This document shows, piece after piece, positions 16,450 through 25,281 of a stretch of 64,000 bases of DNA (positions are counted from its first letter, which is position 1; every line of letters begins with the position of its first letter). The notes under the pieces are model-generated. The model had not been told where the DNA came from. It saw nothing but the letters and a program-made list of their open reading frames with translations, and searched no databases. The position numbers and the translations under genes were made by a program. The stretch comes from Mycobacterium celatum (GTDB lineage Bacteria; Actinomycetota; Actinomycetes; Mycobacteriales; Mycobacteriaceae), in contig NZ_LQOM01000046.1 in assembly GCF_002101595.1 (NCBI RefSeq), forward strand, positions 62,001-126,000, written 5' to 3'.

Positions 16450-19047
16450 GTGATCAGCGGCGATCCGCTGACTGGGCGCGACGACGAGCTCGCGGTTATT
16501 CGCCGCGTGCTGGGTGGCGCTGGCCATCACTCCGGTGTGGTGATCATTGGGGCCGCGGGCGTGGGCAAAACCCGGCTCGCGCGCGAAGTGCTGACCCGCG
16601 CGCACGTGTCCGGTGACCACACGAAATGGATCGTCGGGACTGAGTCCGCACGCAGACTTCCGCTCGGCGCATTCACTGCCTCGCTCGGCGACGTGATGTC
16701 CGATCCACTGGCCAGCGTGCGACGCCTGATCGACTCCTTCATTACCCAGCAGCGTCAACGACGCGTGTTGATCGGCGTCGACGACGCGCACCTGCTGGAT
16801 GGACTGTCCGCGCATGTGGTGCACCAGCTTGCCCAGTCACACGGTGTCCGCCTGATCGTCACACTGCGCGCCGGCGGGAGCGAACCCGATGCGGTGACCG
16901 CGTTATGGAAAGACGGCCACCTTCTGCGCATGGACCTCGAACCGTTGTCGGCGGCGGCCACCCGTCGCATCATCGAGTCCACGCTCGGCGGGCCAGTGGA
17001 TTCCCGCAGCTGCCAACGGTTTTGGAGGCTGACTGACGGAAACGCCCTGTTCCTGCGGCAAATGCTGAACGACCAGATTTCCGCCGGCCGGATACGCCAG
17101 GTGGCCGGGGTGTGGATGTGGGACGAAGACGTCGCCGTCTCGCCGAGCATCGGCGACATGGTCGGCCGCCAGTTGAGTCGCCTCACCCCGGGCCTCGCGC
17201 TGGTAGTCGACACTCTGTCGCAGTGCGAACCCGTGGCCGTCGACGTCCTCACTGACCTGGTGCGCCGCCGCGACATCGAAGTCGCCGAACAGATGCACCT
17301 GGTAACCGTGGAGCGCACCGGCAAGACGCTGATGGCCCGGCTGGCACACCCGCTTTTCGGCGAACTTCGCCGCGCCACGGCGGGCGAACTGCATCTGTCG
17401 CGGATCCGCGGCCGCCTGGCGCAACGGTTGGCCAAAGACGCCGACCCCGACATGCACGCCACCGTCCGACGGGCGCTGCTGACCTTGGAATCCGACGCCG
17501 ATGCGGACCCCGACCTGTTCCTGATGTCGGCGCGTTACGCCATGCAACTGCTCGACCTCGATTTGGCGGACCGATTCGCCACCGCGGCAGCCGAAGCCGG
17601 GGCGGCGGAGGCTCCCGGTTTACGCGCGATGAACCTGGTGCTCGCCGGGCGCGGTGCGGAAGCCGAAGAGGTGCTGCGCGGCATGCACGAGCATCGCTGG
17701 GCAACCGTGCGGGCAGCCAACCTGATCTGGATGCTGGGCCGGCCCCGGGACGCGGCAATCATCCTCGAGCGGCTTGCCGCCACGCACGAATCGGCGGCGG
17801 AAGTGGCCGAACGCACCGCAGTGGAAGCCTGCCTCGACGCGGTGCAGGCCCGCTGCGAAGTTGCCACCGAAAAAGGCAGGGCCGCTTTGGATTCCGAGGC
17901 AGTATCGGATTTCCATGCGATGATGGCGTCGGTCGCGTTGATCATGGCGATGGGCGCGCTGGGCGACGTGGACGACGTCACCGAGGTCGCCGATGCGGCT
18001 CTGCAGCGCGCCGTGACGTCGTTCCAGGCGTCGCACATGCGGTTCTGGTTCGGCAGCGTCTACGCCCGGGCCTGCCGATTGACCGGCCGCATCGACGAAT
18101 GCGTGCGATCTGCCCAACAAATCGCCGACTCCGCCAACGACATTCCCGGGCTGGCCTACGCCAATCTATCCTTCCTGATGGGCCATGCCGAGCTGGCGCG
18201 CGGTGCCGTTTCGAACGCAGTGAGGCTCCTGCACGAAGCGTTGGCGGGTGTCCAAAAGCATGGCGTGACAACGGGTCTGCGACCGGCATGCTGTTTTGCG
18301 CTTGCCGAGGCGCACGCCAAACTCGGCCAGCCGGCGGAAGCGGGCGAAGCGCTGCGCGAAGCGCGGGAGTGCGTTCCCTCCGACTACCTGTTCATGCAGA
18401 CCGCGCTGTCGGTGGCGACCGGCTGGACGCTTGCCGCCGACGGTTCGCTGAGCGACGCTGTGGCGACCGTACGGGCCGCGACGATCGAGGCCCGCGAGCG
18501 TGCGCAGCCAACTCACGAGCTCGCCTGCTTGCAGTCCGCGGCTCAGTGGGGCGACGCGACCGACAGCGAGCGTGCGCGGGAGCTCGCTGGCGTATTGTCG
18601 CTGCCGCTGGCCAATGCCGTTGCGCAGCATGCCGAATCGTTGCGCGCCGCTGACGGCGAGGGGTTGCTGGCGGCTTCGACGGCCTACCGTGCCATCGGTG
18701 ACCGTGCCACCGCGGCCGACGTCGCCGCCCAAGCGGCGGCCTGCTTCAACCGGGCGCAGCAGCGCAAGCGCGCTTTGTATGCCTCGGCACTGGCCAGGGA
18801 ACTGTCCGACGCCTGCGGCGGGCTGCGCACACCCGCTTTGCGCACCCCGGTGGGAGTTCCGCTGACCGGTCGCGAACGCGAAGTCATCGAACTGGTTGCC
18901 ACCGGCTTGTCCAATCGGGAGATCGCCGATCGGCTGGTCATGTCGGTGCGCACCGTCGAGGGGCATGTATACCGCGCCTGCCAGCGGGTAGGGGCCAAGT
19001 CGCGGGAAGGGCTCGCCGCGATACTGCAGTCCGGCCCGGCCCGCTGA
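16450..19047 (+). CDS. Large LuxR-family (LAL) transcriptional regulator
   Basis: About 865 residues from the GTG at 16450, chosen because the conserved domain begins at once (SGDPLTGRDDELAVIRRVL). An AAA/NACHT-like ATPase part has Walker A GAAGVGKTRL and Walker B VLIGVDDAHLLDG. A long helical, TPR-like middle region follows. The C-terminal LuxR helix-turn-helix reads LTGREREVIELVATGLSNRE with the recognition helix MSVRTVEGHVYRACQRVGAK. LAL regulators respond to small ligands and activate nearby operons; the divergent P450-EamA operon is the obvious candidate. Confidence 0.93.
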   Translation: MISGDPLTGRDDELAVIRRVLGGAGHHSGVVIIGAAGVGKTRLAREVLTRAHVSGDHTKWIVGTESARRLPLGAFTASLGDVMSDPLASVRRLIDSFITQQRQRRVLIGVDDAHLLDGLSAHVVHQLAQSHGVRLIVTLRAGGSEPDAVTALWKDGHLLRMDLEPLSAAATRRIIESTLGGPVDSRSCQRFWRLTDGNALFLRQMLNDQISAGRIRQVAGVWMWDEDVAVSPSIGDMVGRQLSRLTPGLALVVDTLSQCEPVAVDVLTDLVRRRDIEVAEQMHLVTVERTGKTLMARLAHPLFGELRRATAGELHLSRIRGRLAQRLAKDADPDMHATVRRALLTLESDADADPDLFLMSARYAMQLLDLDLADRFATAAAEAGAAEAPGLRAMNLVLAGRGAEAEEVLRGMHEHRWATVRAANLIWMLGRPRDAAIILERLAATHESAAEVAERTAVEACLDAVQARCEVATEKGRAALDSEAVSDFHAMMASVALIMAMGALGDVDDVTEVADAALQRAVTSFQASHMRFWFGSVYARACRLTGRIDECVRSAQQIADSANDIPGLAYANLSFLMGHAELARGAVSNAVRLLHEALAGVQKHGVTTGLRPACCFALAEAHAKLGQPAEAGEALREARECVPSDYLFMQTALSVATGWTLAADGSLSDAVATVRAATIEARERAQPTHELACLQSAAQWGDATDSERARELAGVLSLPLANAVAQHAESLRAADGEGLLAASTAYRAIGDRATAADVAAQAAACFNRAQQRKRALYASALARELSDACGGLRTPALRTPVGVPLTGREREVIELVATGLSNREIADRLVMSVRTVEGHVYRACQRVGAKSREGLAAILQSGPAR

Positions 19048-19060
19048 ATTCGAGTACTCC
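19046..19060 (-). repeat. Inverted copy of the TACTCGAATTC motif after the LAL gene
   Basis: Read on the minus strand this is GGAGTACTCGAATTC, sharing the 11-base core TACTCGAATTC with the repeat at 16375-16385 upstream of the same gene. The two copies bracket the regulator gene in opposite orientations. The rest of the gap to the next gene (19061-19256) shows no further structure. Confidence 0.4.
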
Positions 19061-19269
19061 GCTACGCAATACACATCACCTGCCGCGAGCAACGATGTCG
19101 TCATGCCGCATCTATTACCGCGATCCGTGGCGACACCGGGCTCTACGCCACGGGCACCCGCACACGTGCCCCGACCGCGCTACCCGCGACGTGAATCCGC
19201 CTATTTCGAGGTATCCCGCATGTCTCGCCAGATGGATCGGCTCTGACGACCTCGCGTAGCTTGGAGTCC

Positions 19270-19953
19270 ATGGCTGATGAAGTGATGGACTGGGACAGCG
19301 CATACCGCCGGGAAGGTGTCTTCCAGGGGCCGCCGCCGTGGAACATCGGTGAGCCGCAACCGGAGTTGGCCGCGCTGATCCGTGAAGGCAAGGTCCGCAG
19401 CGACGTGCTCGATGCCGGATGTGGTTACGCCGAGCTGTCGCTGGCGTTGGCGGCCGAGGGTTACACCGTGGTGGGCGTCGACCTCACGCCGACGGCGATC
19501 GCCGCAGCCACCAAGGCCGCGGAAGAACGCGGACTGAGCAACGCCAGTTTCGTGCAGGCCGACATCACTTCGTTCAGCGGCTACGACGGCCGGTTCAACA
19601 CTGTGATCGATTCGACCCTGTTTCATTCGCTGCCGGTGGAGGGCCGCGACGGCTACCTGCGTTCGATACATCGCGCAGCAGCTCCCGAAGCGAACTACTA
19701 CGTCCTCGTATTTGCAAAGGGCGCCTTTCCGCCCGAGGCCGAGCAGGGACCGAACACCGTCGACGAGGATGAGCTGCGCGCCGCGGTGAGCAAGTACTGG
19801 GAGATCGACGAAATCCGGCCGGCGTTCATCCACGCGAACATCCCGCCCGCCCCCGCGGACGCGCCCTTTGCGATGCCGGAGTTTCCCAAGGACGAGAAGG
19901 GCCGCTCCAAGCTGCCGGCGTACCTGCTGACCGCGCAAAAGGCTGAGAACTAA
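19270..19953 (+). CDS. Class I SAM-dependent methyltransferase (Rv3699-like)
   Basis: A 227-residue protein. The GPPPWNIGEPQPELAALI start and SAM motif I VLDAGCGYAELSLALA are followed by motif II VVGVDLTPTAI and motif IV FNTVIDSTLFHSLP, as in thiopurine S-methyltransferase-like enzymes. The ATG at 19270 is preferred over a TTG at 19261: TAGCTT (19257-19262) sits seven bases before it as a possible leaderless -10 box, and GGAG also precedes it. In M. tuberculosis its counterpart directly follows Rv3698, whereas here about 5.5 kb lies between. Substrate unknown. Confidence 0.88.
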   Translation: MADEVMDWDSAYRREGVFQGPPPWNIGEPQPELAALIREGKVRSDVLDAGCGYAELSLALAAEGYTVVGVDLTPTAIAAATKAAEERGLSNASFVQADITSFSGYDGRFNTVIDSTLFHSLPVEGRDGYLRSIHRAAAPEANYYVLVFAKGAFPPEAEQGPNTVDEDELRAAVSKYWEIDEIRPAFIHANIPPAPADAPFAMPEFPKDEKGRSKLPAYLLTAQKAEN

Positions 19954-20303
19954 ACAGCCCGGCGGAGGTAGACGACACGGTCGTCAAGTTGTTGGTGCAC
20001 AACAGCTTTCACCGCCGCAGCGAGCGGTTTGATGCCCGACGGGCGTCGAGAGAAGCGGGATGACAACGCTATGAGCAGCCCGGGGTGGTGATTGCCGTTG
20101 GCGATCCACTCGGCGGCGAGCCGAGTGAAGTCCGCGACGTTCTCGGTAAGTAAGGCATGGTCGCCGGCGACCGCGGTAGCGAACACCTCGGCATCGCTGC
20201 GGGCGGTAAGCCCCAAAGCGCCGACGGCGGTCGCGTCGATGCCAGCCGCCTTCAGCGCCGCAGACAGCGTTGAGGGGTACATCTCATCGAGGAGTAGCTT
20301 CAC
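19950..20303 (-). CDS. PIN-like (DUF5615-type) putative toxin
   Basis: A 117-residue protein starting MKLLLDEMYP, the DUF5615 form of a PIN-like nuclease, with acidic residues at Asp6, in ARSDAEVFATA and in ENVADFTRLA. It overlaps the upstream antitoxin-like gene by four bases and converges on the methyltransferase gene with a four-base overlap. Size, order and overlap indicate a type II toxin-antitoxin pair. Ribonuclease activity is inferred from the fold. Confidence 0.8.
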   Translation of the reverse strand: MKLLLDEMYPSTLSAALKAAGIDATAVGALGLTARSDAEVFATAVAGDHALLTENVADFTRLAAEWIANGNHHPGLLIALSSRFSRRPSGIKPLAAAVKAVVHQQLDDRVVYLRRAV

Positions 20304-20689
20304 CGCGCATCGGCGGCGGCGGTTTCGCTGCGGTGCAGATCGATGTGGGCCTGGATCTCCTCGGGGTAGGCAGCACGATATGCAAGTGCGGCGTCGACTT
20401 GCGGCCGCGTGACGACCCCATCACCCACTAGCTCGGCTACCGGGTCCTCGACCGGCCCGAGATCGTCGAGCCACATCGTGATCTCCCAAACGTCGGGCCC
20501 ATTGATCAGTCCGGCCCGGCGCCCGGTCGGCCCGTCGCGAAAGGTGATGAGCGGATGTTCGTCGCGCCGCGCGCCTTCTTCCGCGTAGCGACGCAGGCGA
20601 TCTGACAGGCTTTCGCCTGCCGCGCGGGCGCGCAGACGCAACCGCTCGGCGAGACGGTCGTCGAGGCGCACCGACACATTCACAGACAT
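20300..20689 (-). CDS. Ribbon-helix-helix antitoxin with a long C-terminal part
   Basis: A 129-residue protein. Residues 1-40 form a ribbon-helix-helix type DNA-binding segment (VNVSVRLDDRLAERLRLRAR). The rest contains ITFRDGPTGRRAGLINGPDVWE, resembling the DUF433-type domains often found in antitoxins, and an acidic helical tail. It is followed by the PIN-like gene in an ATGA-type overlap, and two palindromic sites precede it (20696-20734), as expected for an autoregulated antitoxin. Confidence 0.78.
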   Translation of the reverse strand: MSVNVSVRLDDRLAERLRLRARAAGESLSDRLRRYAEEGARRDEHPLITFRDGPTGRRAGLINGPDVWEITMWLDDLGPVEDPVAELVGDGVVTRPQVDAALAYRAAYPEEIQAHIDLHRSETAAADAR

Positions 20690-20695
20690 AAATAC

Positions 20696-20734
20696 AATGT
20701 ACTACATTGCCAACGCCCAGCTAATGTGTTACAT
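20696..20734. promoter_or_regulatory. Paired palindromic operator upstream of the toxin-antitoxin pair
   Basis: AATGTACTACATT (20696-20708) is a perfect palindrome apart from its central base. A second, imperfect copy AATGTGTTACAT (20723-20734) lies 27 bases further upstream. Both sit just outside the antitoxin start and are AT-rich in a GC-rich context, fitting ribbon-helix-helix repressor sites. Confidence 0.55.
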
Positions 20735-20850
20735 ATCAGGTTCCGTACGCTCTATGCGGCCTTTCGCGACGGATCGACATCGACTCGCTGGCTTCGCAGC
20801 AAATGGGTAGCCCCTGTTAGTGACCGACCGACAGCGGCGGTAACCAACGG

Positions 20851-20856
20851 TAGGCT
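20851..20856 (+). promoter_or_regulatory. -10 box TAGGCT, probable leaderless promoter
   Basis: TAGGCT matches TANNNT and ends seven bases before the GTG at 20864, consistent with transcription starting at the start codon of the coiled-coil gene. Confidence 0.45.
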
Positions 20857-20863
20857 CGCCACT

Positions 20864-21220
20864 GTGGAGCCGGGGAACCTTGAAGCACGCGTCACCGCTC
20901 TGGAAACTCAGGTGCACGACCTGACCGGGCGAGTACGAGCAAGTGAGCAAGACGCAGCTGCCGCTCGCGTCCTCGCCGGAGCCGCCGACCGCGACGTGAC
21001 CGCATTCCACGACGAACTCCGCGACTTTCGGCAGGCGACTGCGGTCAGCTTCAACGCCCTCCGCGAAGACTTCGTGGATCTCCGAACCGACTTCGTCGAC
21101 CTTCGGACGCACGTCGATCAAGGCTTCACCGAAATGCGCGGCAAATTCGACGCCACAGCAGCCGGTCAGCAGCAAATCGTCGACCTTATCCAGACGTTGA
21201 TTGCCGATCAGGGCCCGTAG
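20864..21220 (+). CDS. Small coiled-coil protein of unknown function
   Basis: A 118-residue, highly helical protein. Heptad-like stretches (LEARVTALETQVHDLTGRVR) and a short internal repeat, DFVDLRTDFVDLRTHVDQGF, suggest an extended coiled coil. The GTG at 20864 is preferred to upstream codons in the same frame because of the -10 box seven bases before it and because the preceding residues look non-coding. It converges with egtE, eight bases apart. Not recognised beyond coiled-coil character. Confidence 0.6.
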   Translation: MEPGNLEARVTALETQVHDLTGRVRASEQDAAAARVLAGAADRDVTAFHDELRDFRQATAVSFNALREDFVDLRTDFVDLRTHVDQGFTEMRGKFDATAAGQQQIVDLIQTLIADQGP

Positions 21221-21228
21221 CGGCCCAG

Positions 21229-22353
21229 TCACGCAGCCGCACTCGCCTCGGCCAGCGCTTCGGCGAACATCGCCAGATCGTCGGTAGTGACGTCCACGTG
21301 CGGCGAGATCCGCAGCACCGGGGCGGTCATTTCCAGCGGCGCGCGTTCCACCTCCGCAGCGGTGGTGACGATCCGCCGTTCGTGAATCAGCCAGTCCCGC
21401 ACCGCTTCTGGGTTGGCGCCGTCGAGCGGGGCCAGGGTGGTGATCGCGCTGGGCTCGTCGACGGCTTCGATCACCCGCCAGCCGCGCACCTGGACCAATG
21501 CCGTGCGAGTGGCGCGGCCAACTTCGGCCAAGCGCGCCCTTACCAGCGCGGGGCCAGCGGCCAGGTGCTCTCCGATGGCCACCGAAAACCCCACTCGCGC
21601 AGCGATATTGGCTTCACCGAGCTCGAGCCGGCGGGCCACCGGCAGCGACGACACCCAATCCGGCGGCGGCAATCGCGGCCGCAGCCGCTGCATCAGCTCG
21701 GTTCGCACCGCGAGAGCCCCGACCCCGCGCGGGCCGGCCAGCCATTTGCGCGACGACGTGTACGTCATGTCGGCGCCCACCGCGCAGTCGACGTGGCCGA
21801 GCGCCTGAGCCGCGTCGACCACCAACGGCAGACCCAATTCGGCACAGAGATAAGCCATCTCGGCCAGTGGCTGCACGACACCGCGGTGGCTGGCCACCGC
21901 GGTGAGGTGCACCAGGTCGGGCGGGTCGGCGGCCAGGCGGGCGGCGGCCTCGTCGACCGCGACCCTGCCGTCGCCGTCGACGGGCAGTGGGCGGCGCGCG
22001 AACCCGTGTGCGGCCATCACGGCAAGGTTGGGGCCGTACTCACCCGGCAGGCAGGCCAGCGTGCGACCGCTGTGCCAACTGCCGAGCAACAGGTCTAGCG
22101 CGTGCAGCGAACCGGTGGTGAACACCACCTCGGCATCGGGCATGCCCGCCAGCGCCGCGACAGCGGCACGCCCGGCGTCCAAGACCGGTGCGGCGGCCTC
22201 GGCCGCGACGTATCCGCCGACCTCCGCCTCGTGGCGGGCATGCCGGGCGGCGGCGTCGAGCGCGGCGAAACTCTGCCGCGAGCAGGCCGCGTTGTCCAGG
22301 TGCAGCCCGGCCACCGGTGGGCGCGCCGCCCGCCAGGCGTCCGGCAAGCTCAC
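21229..22353 (-). CDS. egtE: Ergothioneine biosynthesis PLP-dependent C-S lyase EgtE
   Basis: A 374-residue class V aminotransferase fold protein that cleaves the hercynyl-cysteine sulfoxide intermediate to give ergothioneine. The PLP-binding region shows DAAQALGHVDC and the lysine in SSRKWLAGPRGVG. GTG at 22353 is the start because it forms a GTGA overlap with the egtD stop and is followed by the conserved LHLDNAACSRQSF. Longer in-frame reading would enter egtD. It is last in the operon. Rv3700c is slightly longer (about 390 residues). Confidence 0.93.
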   Translation of the reverse strand: MSLPDAWRAARPPVAGLHLDNAACSRQSFAALDAAARHARHEAEVGGYVAAEAAAPVLDAGRAAVAALAGMPDAEVVFTTGSLHALDLLLGSWHSGRTLACLPGEYGPNLAVMAAHGFARRPLPVDGDGRVAVDEAAARLAADPPDLVHLTAVASHRGVVQPLAEMAYLCAELGLPLVVDAAQALGHVDCAVGADMTYTSSRKWLAGPRGVGALAVRTELMQRLRPRLPPPDWVSSLPVARRLELGEANIAARVGFSVAIGEHLAAGPALVRARLAEVGRATRTALVQVRGWRVIEAVDEPSAITTLAPLDGANPEAVRDWLIHERRIVTTAAEVERAPLEMTAPVLRISPHVDVTTDDLAMFAEALAEASAAA

Positions 22354-23315
22354 TTGACCGCGAGCGACAGCCCGAAATCGCCGGCCCGGTCGGTCCACCA
22401 CCGGGTCCGGCGCAGGCCCGCCTGCGCCAATTCGGCGGCCACCGCCTCTGGCCGGAACTTGCACGACACTTCGGTGAGCATCTCCTCCCCGGCGGCGAAT
22501 TCGACGGTCAGGTCCAGCGCGCCGATGCGCACCCGCTGCGGGCACTCGGCCCGCAGCCACATTTCCATCCGCTCTTCGTCGGCGTTCCAGCGGGCGACGT
22601 GCGCGTAGGCGTCGGCGTCGAAATCGGCGTCGAGTTCCCGGTTGATCACCGCGAGCACATTGCGGTTGAACCGGGCGGTGACGCCCGCGGCGTCGTCGTA
22701 AGCGCGCACCAGCCGGTCGGTGTCCTTGACCAGGTCAGTGCCCAGCAGCAGGCTATCGCCCGGCCGGAACACCGCGGCCAGCGACGCGAGGAATTCCGCA
22801 CGCGGGCCTGCGTTGAGGTTGCCTATCGTCGACCCCAAAAACACGAACAGTCGCCGACCGCCGCCGGGAATCTCGGCCAGGTGTTCCTCGAAATCACCGC
22901 AGACGGCGGCGATTTCGACACCGGGGTATTCACGCTGGATGGCCGCCGCGGCCGACGACAGCATGTTCGCGTCGACGTCGAACGGGACGAACCGGCGCAG
23001 CGAGCCGCCGTCGCGCAGCGCGTCCAGCAGCATCCGGGTCTTCTCCGACGTCCCGCTGCCCAGCTCGACCAGGGTGTCCGCGCCGGTGGCGGACGCGACC
23101 TCTGCCGAGTGTTCACGCAGGATCTCCGCCTCGGCACGGGTCGGGTAGTACTCCGGCAACCGGGTGATCTGGTCGAACAGGTCGCTGCCCACCGAATCGT
23201 AGAACCACTTGGGCGGCAAAGACTTCGGGGAGCTGCGCAGACCGTCGAGCACATCGCGGCGCAGCGCGTGGTAGGCAGAGTCCGCGGCCAGATGGTTGGA
23301 CAGCGACAGCGTCAT
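22350..23315 (-). CDS. egtD: Histidine N-alpha-methyltransferase EgtD
   Basis: A 321-residue SAM-dependent enzyme that trimethylates histidine to hercynine, the first committed step of ergothioneine synthesis. The SAM loop reads LVELGSGTSEKTR, with FVPFDVDANML and FLGSTIGNLN following, and the N-terminal PPKWFYDSVGSDLFDQI is typical. The length equals that of Rv3701c. The ATG at 23315 overlaps the egtC stop (TGATG). Confidence 0.96.
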   Translation of the reverse strand: MTLSLSNHLAADSAYHALRRDVLDGLRSSPKSLPPKWFYDSVGSDLFDQITRLPEYYPTRAEAEILREHSAEVASATGADTLVELGSGTSEKTRMLLDALRDGGSLRRFVPFDVDANMLSSAAAAIQREYPGVEIAAVCGDFEEHLAEIPGGGRRLFVFLGSTIGNLNAGPRAEFLASLAAVFRPGDSLLLGTDLVKDTDRLVRAYDDAAGVTARFNRNVLAVINRELDADFDADAYAHVARWNADEERMEMWLRAECPQRVRIGALDLTVEFAAGEEMLTEVSCKFRPEAVAAELAQAGLRRTRWWTDRAGDFGLSLAVK

Positions 23316-24004
23316 CAAGGTCCCTTCAATGCGGTCAAGGTGATTCCGTCGGGGGTGACCTCGACCAGATGGCAATCCGGCAGGTCCTCCCAGGCGGGAT
23401 CGTCATCATACGGCTCGCTGGCCAGCACCACCCCGTCGTCACGCCGCAGCATCGACAGCGTGTCCCCCCACGTGGTGGCAAGAAGTCGAGAACCGTTGCC
23501 CGCCAAGATGTTCAGCCGGGCATGCGGATCGGCTGTGCCGACTTCCGCGACCACGTCGCCCAGCGCCTCCACCCCACGGGCGAAGATCAGGTCGGCGAGA
23601 ACCGCGCTGTCGCAGACTGATTCGGCCCTCGAGGTGACAGGCAGCACACCCCGGTCGACGATGCCGTTGTGGGACAGCAGCCACCGACCATCGGTGAACG
23701 GCGCGGTGGCGCTGACCTCGATCGGCATGCCGACGGTCGCGGACCGCACCGCCGCTACGACGCAATGGCTGCGCAGCGCGGGCGCAACGGATTGGAACGA
23801 CACGTCCCCCCACAGCGGCGCGGCGCTGCGCCACCGCCGCGGCGTGGTCCCGTCGAAAAACCCGACGCCCCAACCGTCGGCGTTGAGCAGCCCGTGTTTT
23901 TGCCGGCGCGGCGCGTAGGACTGCGTCCGCAGACCGTGCGGCGGGTCGAGCACCAGCGTGGAGACAGCTATCTCACGTCCGAGCCAGCCCAGGTGCCTGC
24001 ACAT
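23315..24004 (-). CDS. egtC: Gamma-glutamyl-hercynylcysteine sulfoxide amidohydrolase EgtC
   Basis: A 229-residue class II glutamine amidotransferase-like (Ntn) hydrolase that removes glutamate from the sulfoxide intermediate. The start ATG at 24004 places the catalytic nucleophile at Cys2 (MCRHLGWLG), which settles the start. The substrate blocks NADGWGVGFFD and LLSHNGIVDR are present. The start overlaps the egtB stop (TGATG). Confidence 0.95.
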   Translation of the reverse strand: MCRHLGWLGREIAVSTLVLDPPHGLRTQSYAPRRQKHGLLNADGWGVGFFDGTTPRRWRSAAPLWGDVSFQSVAPALRSHCVVAAVRSATVGMPIEVSATAPFTDGRWLLSHNGIVDRGVLPVTSRAESVCDSAVLADLIFARGVEALGDVVAEVGTADPHARLNILAGNGSRLLATTWGDTLSMLRRDDGVVLASEPYDDDPAWEDLPDCHLVEVTPDGITLTALKGP

Positions 24005-25281
24005 CAGACGTCCCAGGCCAGGCGGACACCGGAGAAGATCTGCCGCCGAATCGGGTGATCCCAATTACGGAAGCTGGGCCGCAGGATGCCCGGCTCCACC
24101 GCCCACGATCCGCCGCGCAGCACCCGGTAATCCCCGCCGAAGAACGGCTGCGAGTAGCGCTGGTAAATCATGGGCACAAATCCCGGCCACGGCCGCAGCG
24201 GCGAGGTGGTCCATTCCCAGACGTCGCCGAGCATCTGCTCGACGCCGTACGCCGACGCCCCGGGCGGGTAAGCGCCGACCGGCGCCGGCCGCAGTGCGCC
24301 GCCGCCGAGGTTGGCATAAGCGGCCGACGGTTCCTCGGGTCCCCAGGGGTAGCGGCGCCGGGCACCCGCCGCCGGATCCCATGCGCAGGCCTTCTCCCAC
24401 TCGATTTCGGTGGGCAGCCGGGCGCCGGCCCACGCGGCGTATGCCTCGGCCTCGAAAAAAGTGACGTGCTGGACCGGTTCGTCGGCGGGAATGTCCTCGA
24501 CGTGCCCGAAGCGGGTGCGGGTGCCGTCGGGATTCCAGAATTGGGGTGCGCTCAGACCGGCGCGCTGCCGGTGCTCCCAGCCCCGCGCCGACCACCACCG
24601 CTTGTCCGTGTAGCCGCCGTCGTCGACGAACTGTCGCCATTCGCCGTTGGTGACCGGGACTCGTCCGATCCGGAACGCCGGGACGTCCACGACGTGGGCC
24701 GGACGTTCGTTGTCCAGGGAGTACGGCTCGGTTGCGGCGTCGACGCCCAGCACGAACGGCCCGCCGGGCACGACCACCGACGTGCCGGCCACGCCGGGCC
24801 GACCCGGCGGCAGCTCCGCCCCCGAACCCAGCAGCGGCGGACCGCTGCGCAGGTTCAACGCCTGCAGCATGGTTTCGTCGTGCTGATTTTCGTGGCTGAC
24901 GACCATCGCGAAGACGAAATCCCCGTCCGGTTCGTCGGGCAGTGCGTCGAGCGCATCGAGCGCTGCCGATCGCACCGTGCGGCAATACTTTCGGGCCTCA
25001 CTCGGTGAGAGCAGCGGCAAGTCGACGCGGCTGGCGCGGGAGTGCACGAACGCGTCGTAGAGGCCGTCGACGGCCGGCGGCAGCAGCCCGGGCCGGTCCG
25101 GGTCACCGCCACGGAGCAGCCACAGCTCCTCCTGCTGGCCGATGTGGGCCAGGTCCCACACCAGCGGACTCATCAGCGGGTCGTACTGGCGGCGCAACTC
25201 GGCGTCGTCGAAGTCGACCAGCCGCAGGGTCCGCTCCCGCGCACGGGTCAGGTCGCGGGCCAGCTTCTCGCGTGACGTCAC
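24004..25281 (-). CDS. egtB: Hercynine oxygenase (sulfoxide synthase) EgtB
   Basis: A 425-residue non-heme iron enzyme that joins gamma-glutamyl-cysteine to hercynine with O2. The N-terminal DinB-like domain supplies iron ligands His46 (WDLAHIGQ), His130 and His134 (SHENQHDE). The C-terminal formylglycine-generating-enzyme-like domain ends with GGDYRVLRGGSWAVEP and the conserved IFSGVRLAWDV. The length equals that of Rv3703c. The GTG at 25281 overlaps the egtA stop (GTGA). Confidence 0.96.
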   Translation of the reverse strand: MTSREKLARDLTRARERTLRLVDFDDAELRRQYDPLMSPLVWDLAHIGQQEELWLLRGGDPDRPGLLPPAVDGLYDAFVHSRASRVDLPLLSPSEARKYCRTVRSAALDALDALPDEPDGDFVFAMVVSHENQHDETMLQALNLRSGPPLLGSGAELPPGRPGVAGTSVVVPGGPFVLGVDAATEPYSLDNERPAHVVDVPAFRIGRVPVTNGEWRQFVDDGGYTDKRWWSARGWEHRQRAGLSAPQFWNPDGTRTRFGHVEDIPADEPVQHVTFFEAEAYAAWAGARLPTEIEWEKACAWDPAAGARRRYPWGPEEPSAAYANLGGGALRPAPVGAYPPGASAYGVEQMLGDVWEWTTSPLRPWPGFVPMIYQRYSQPFFGGDYRVLRGGSWAVEPGILRPSFRNWDHPIRRQIFSGVRLAWDV

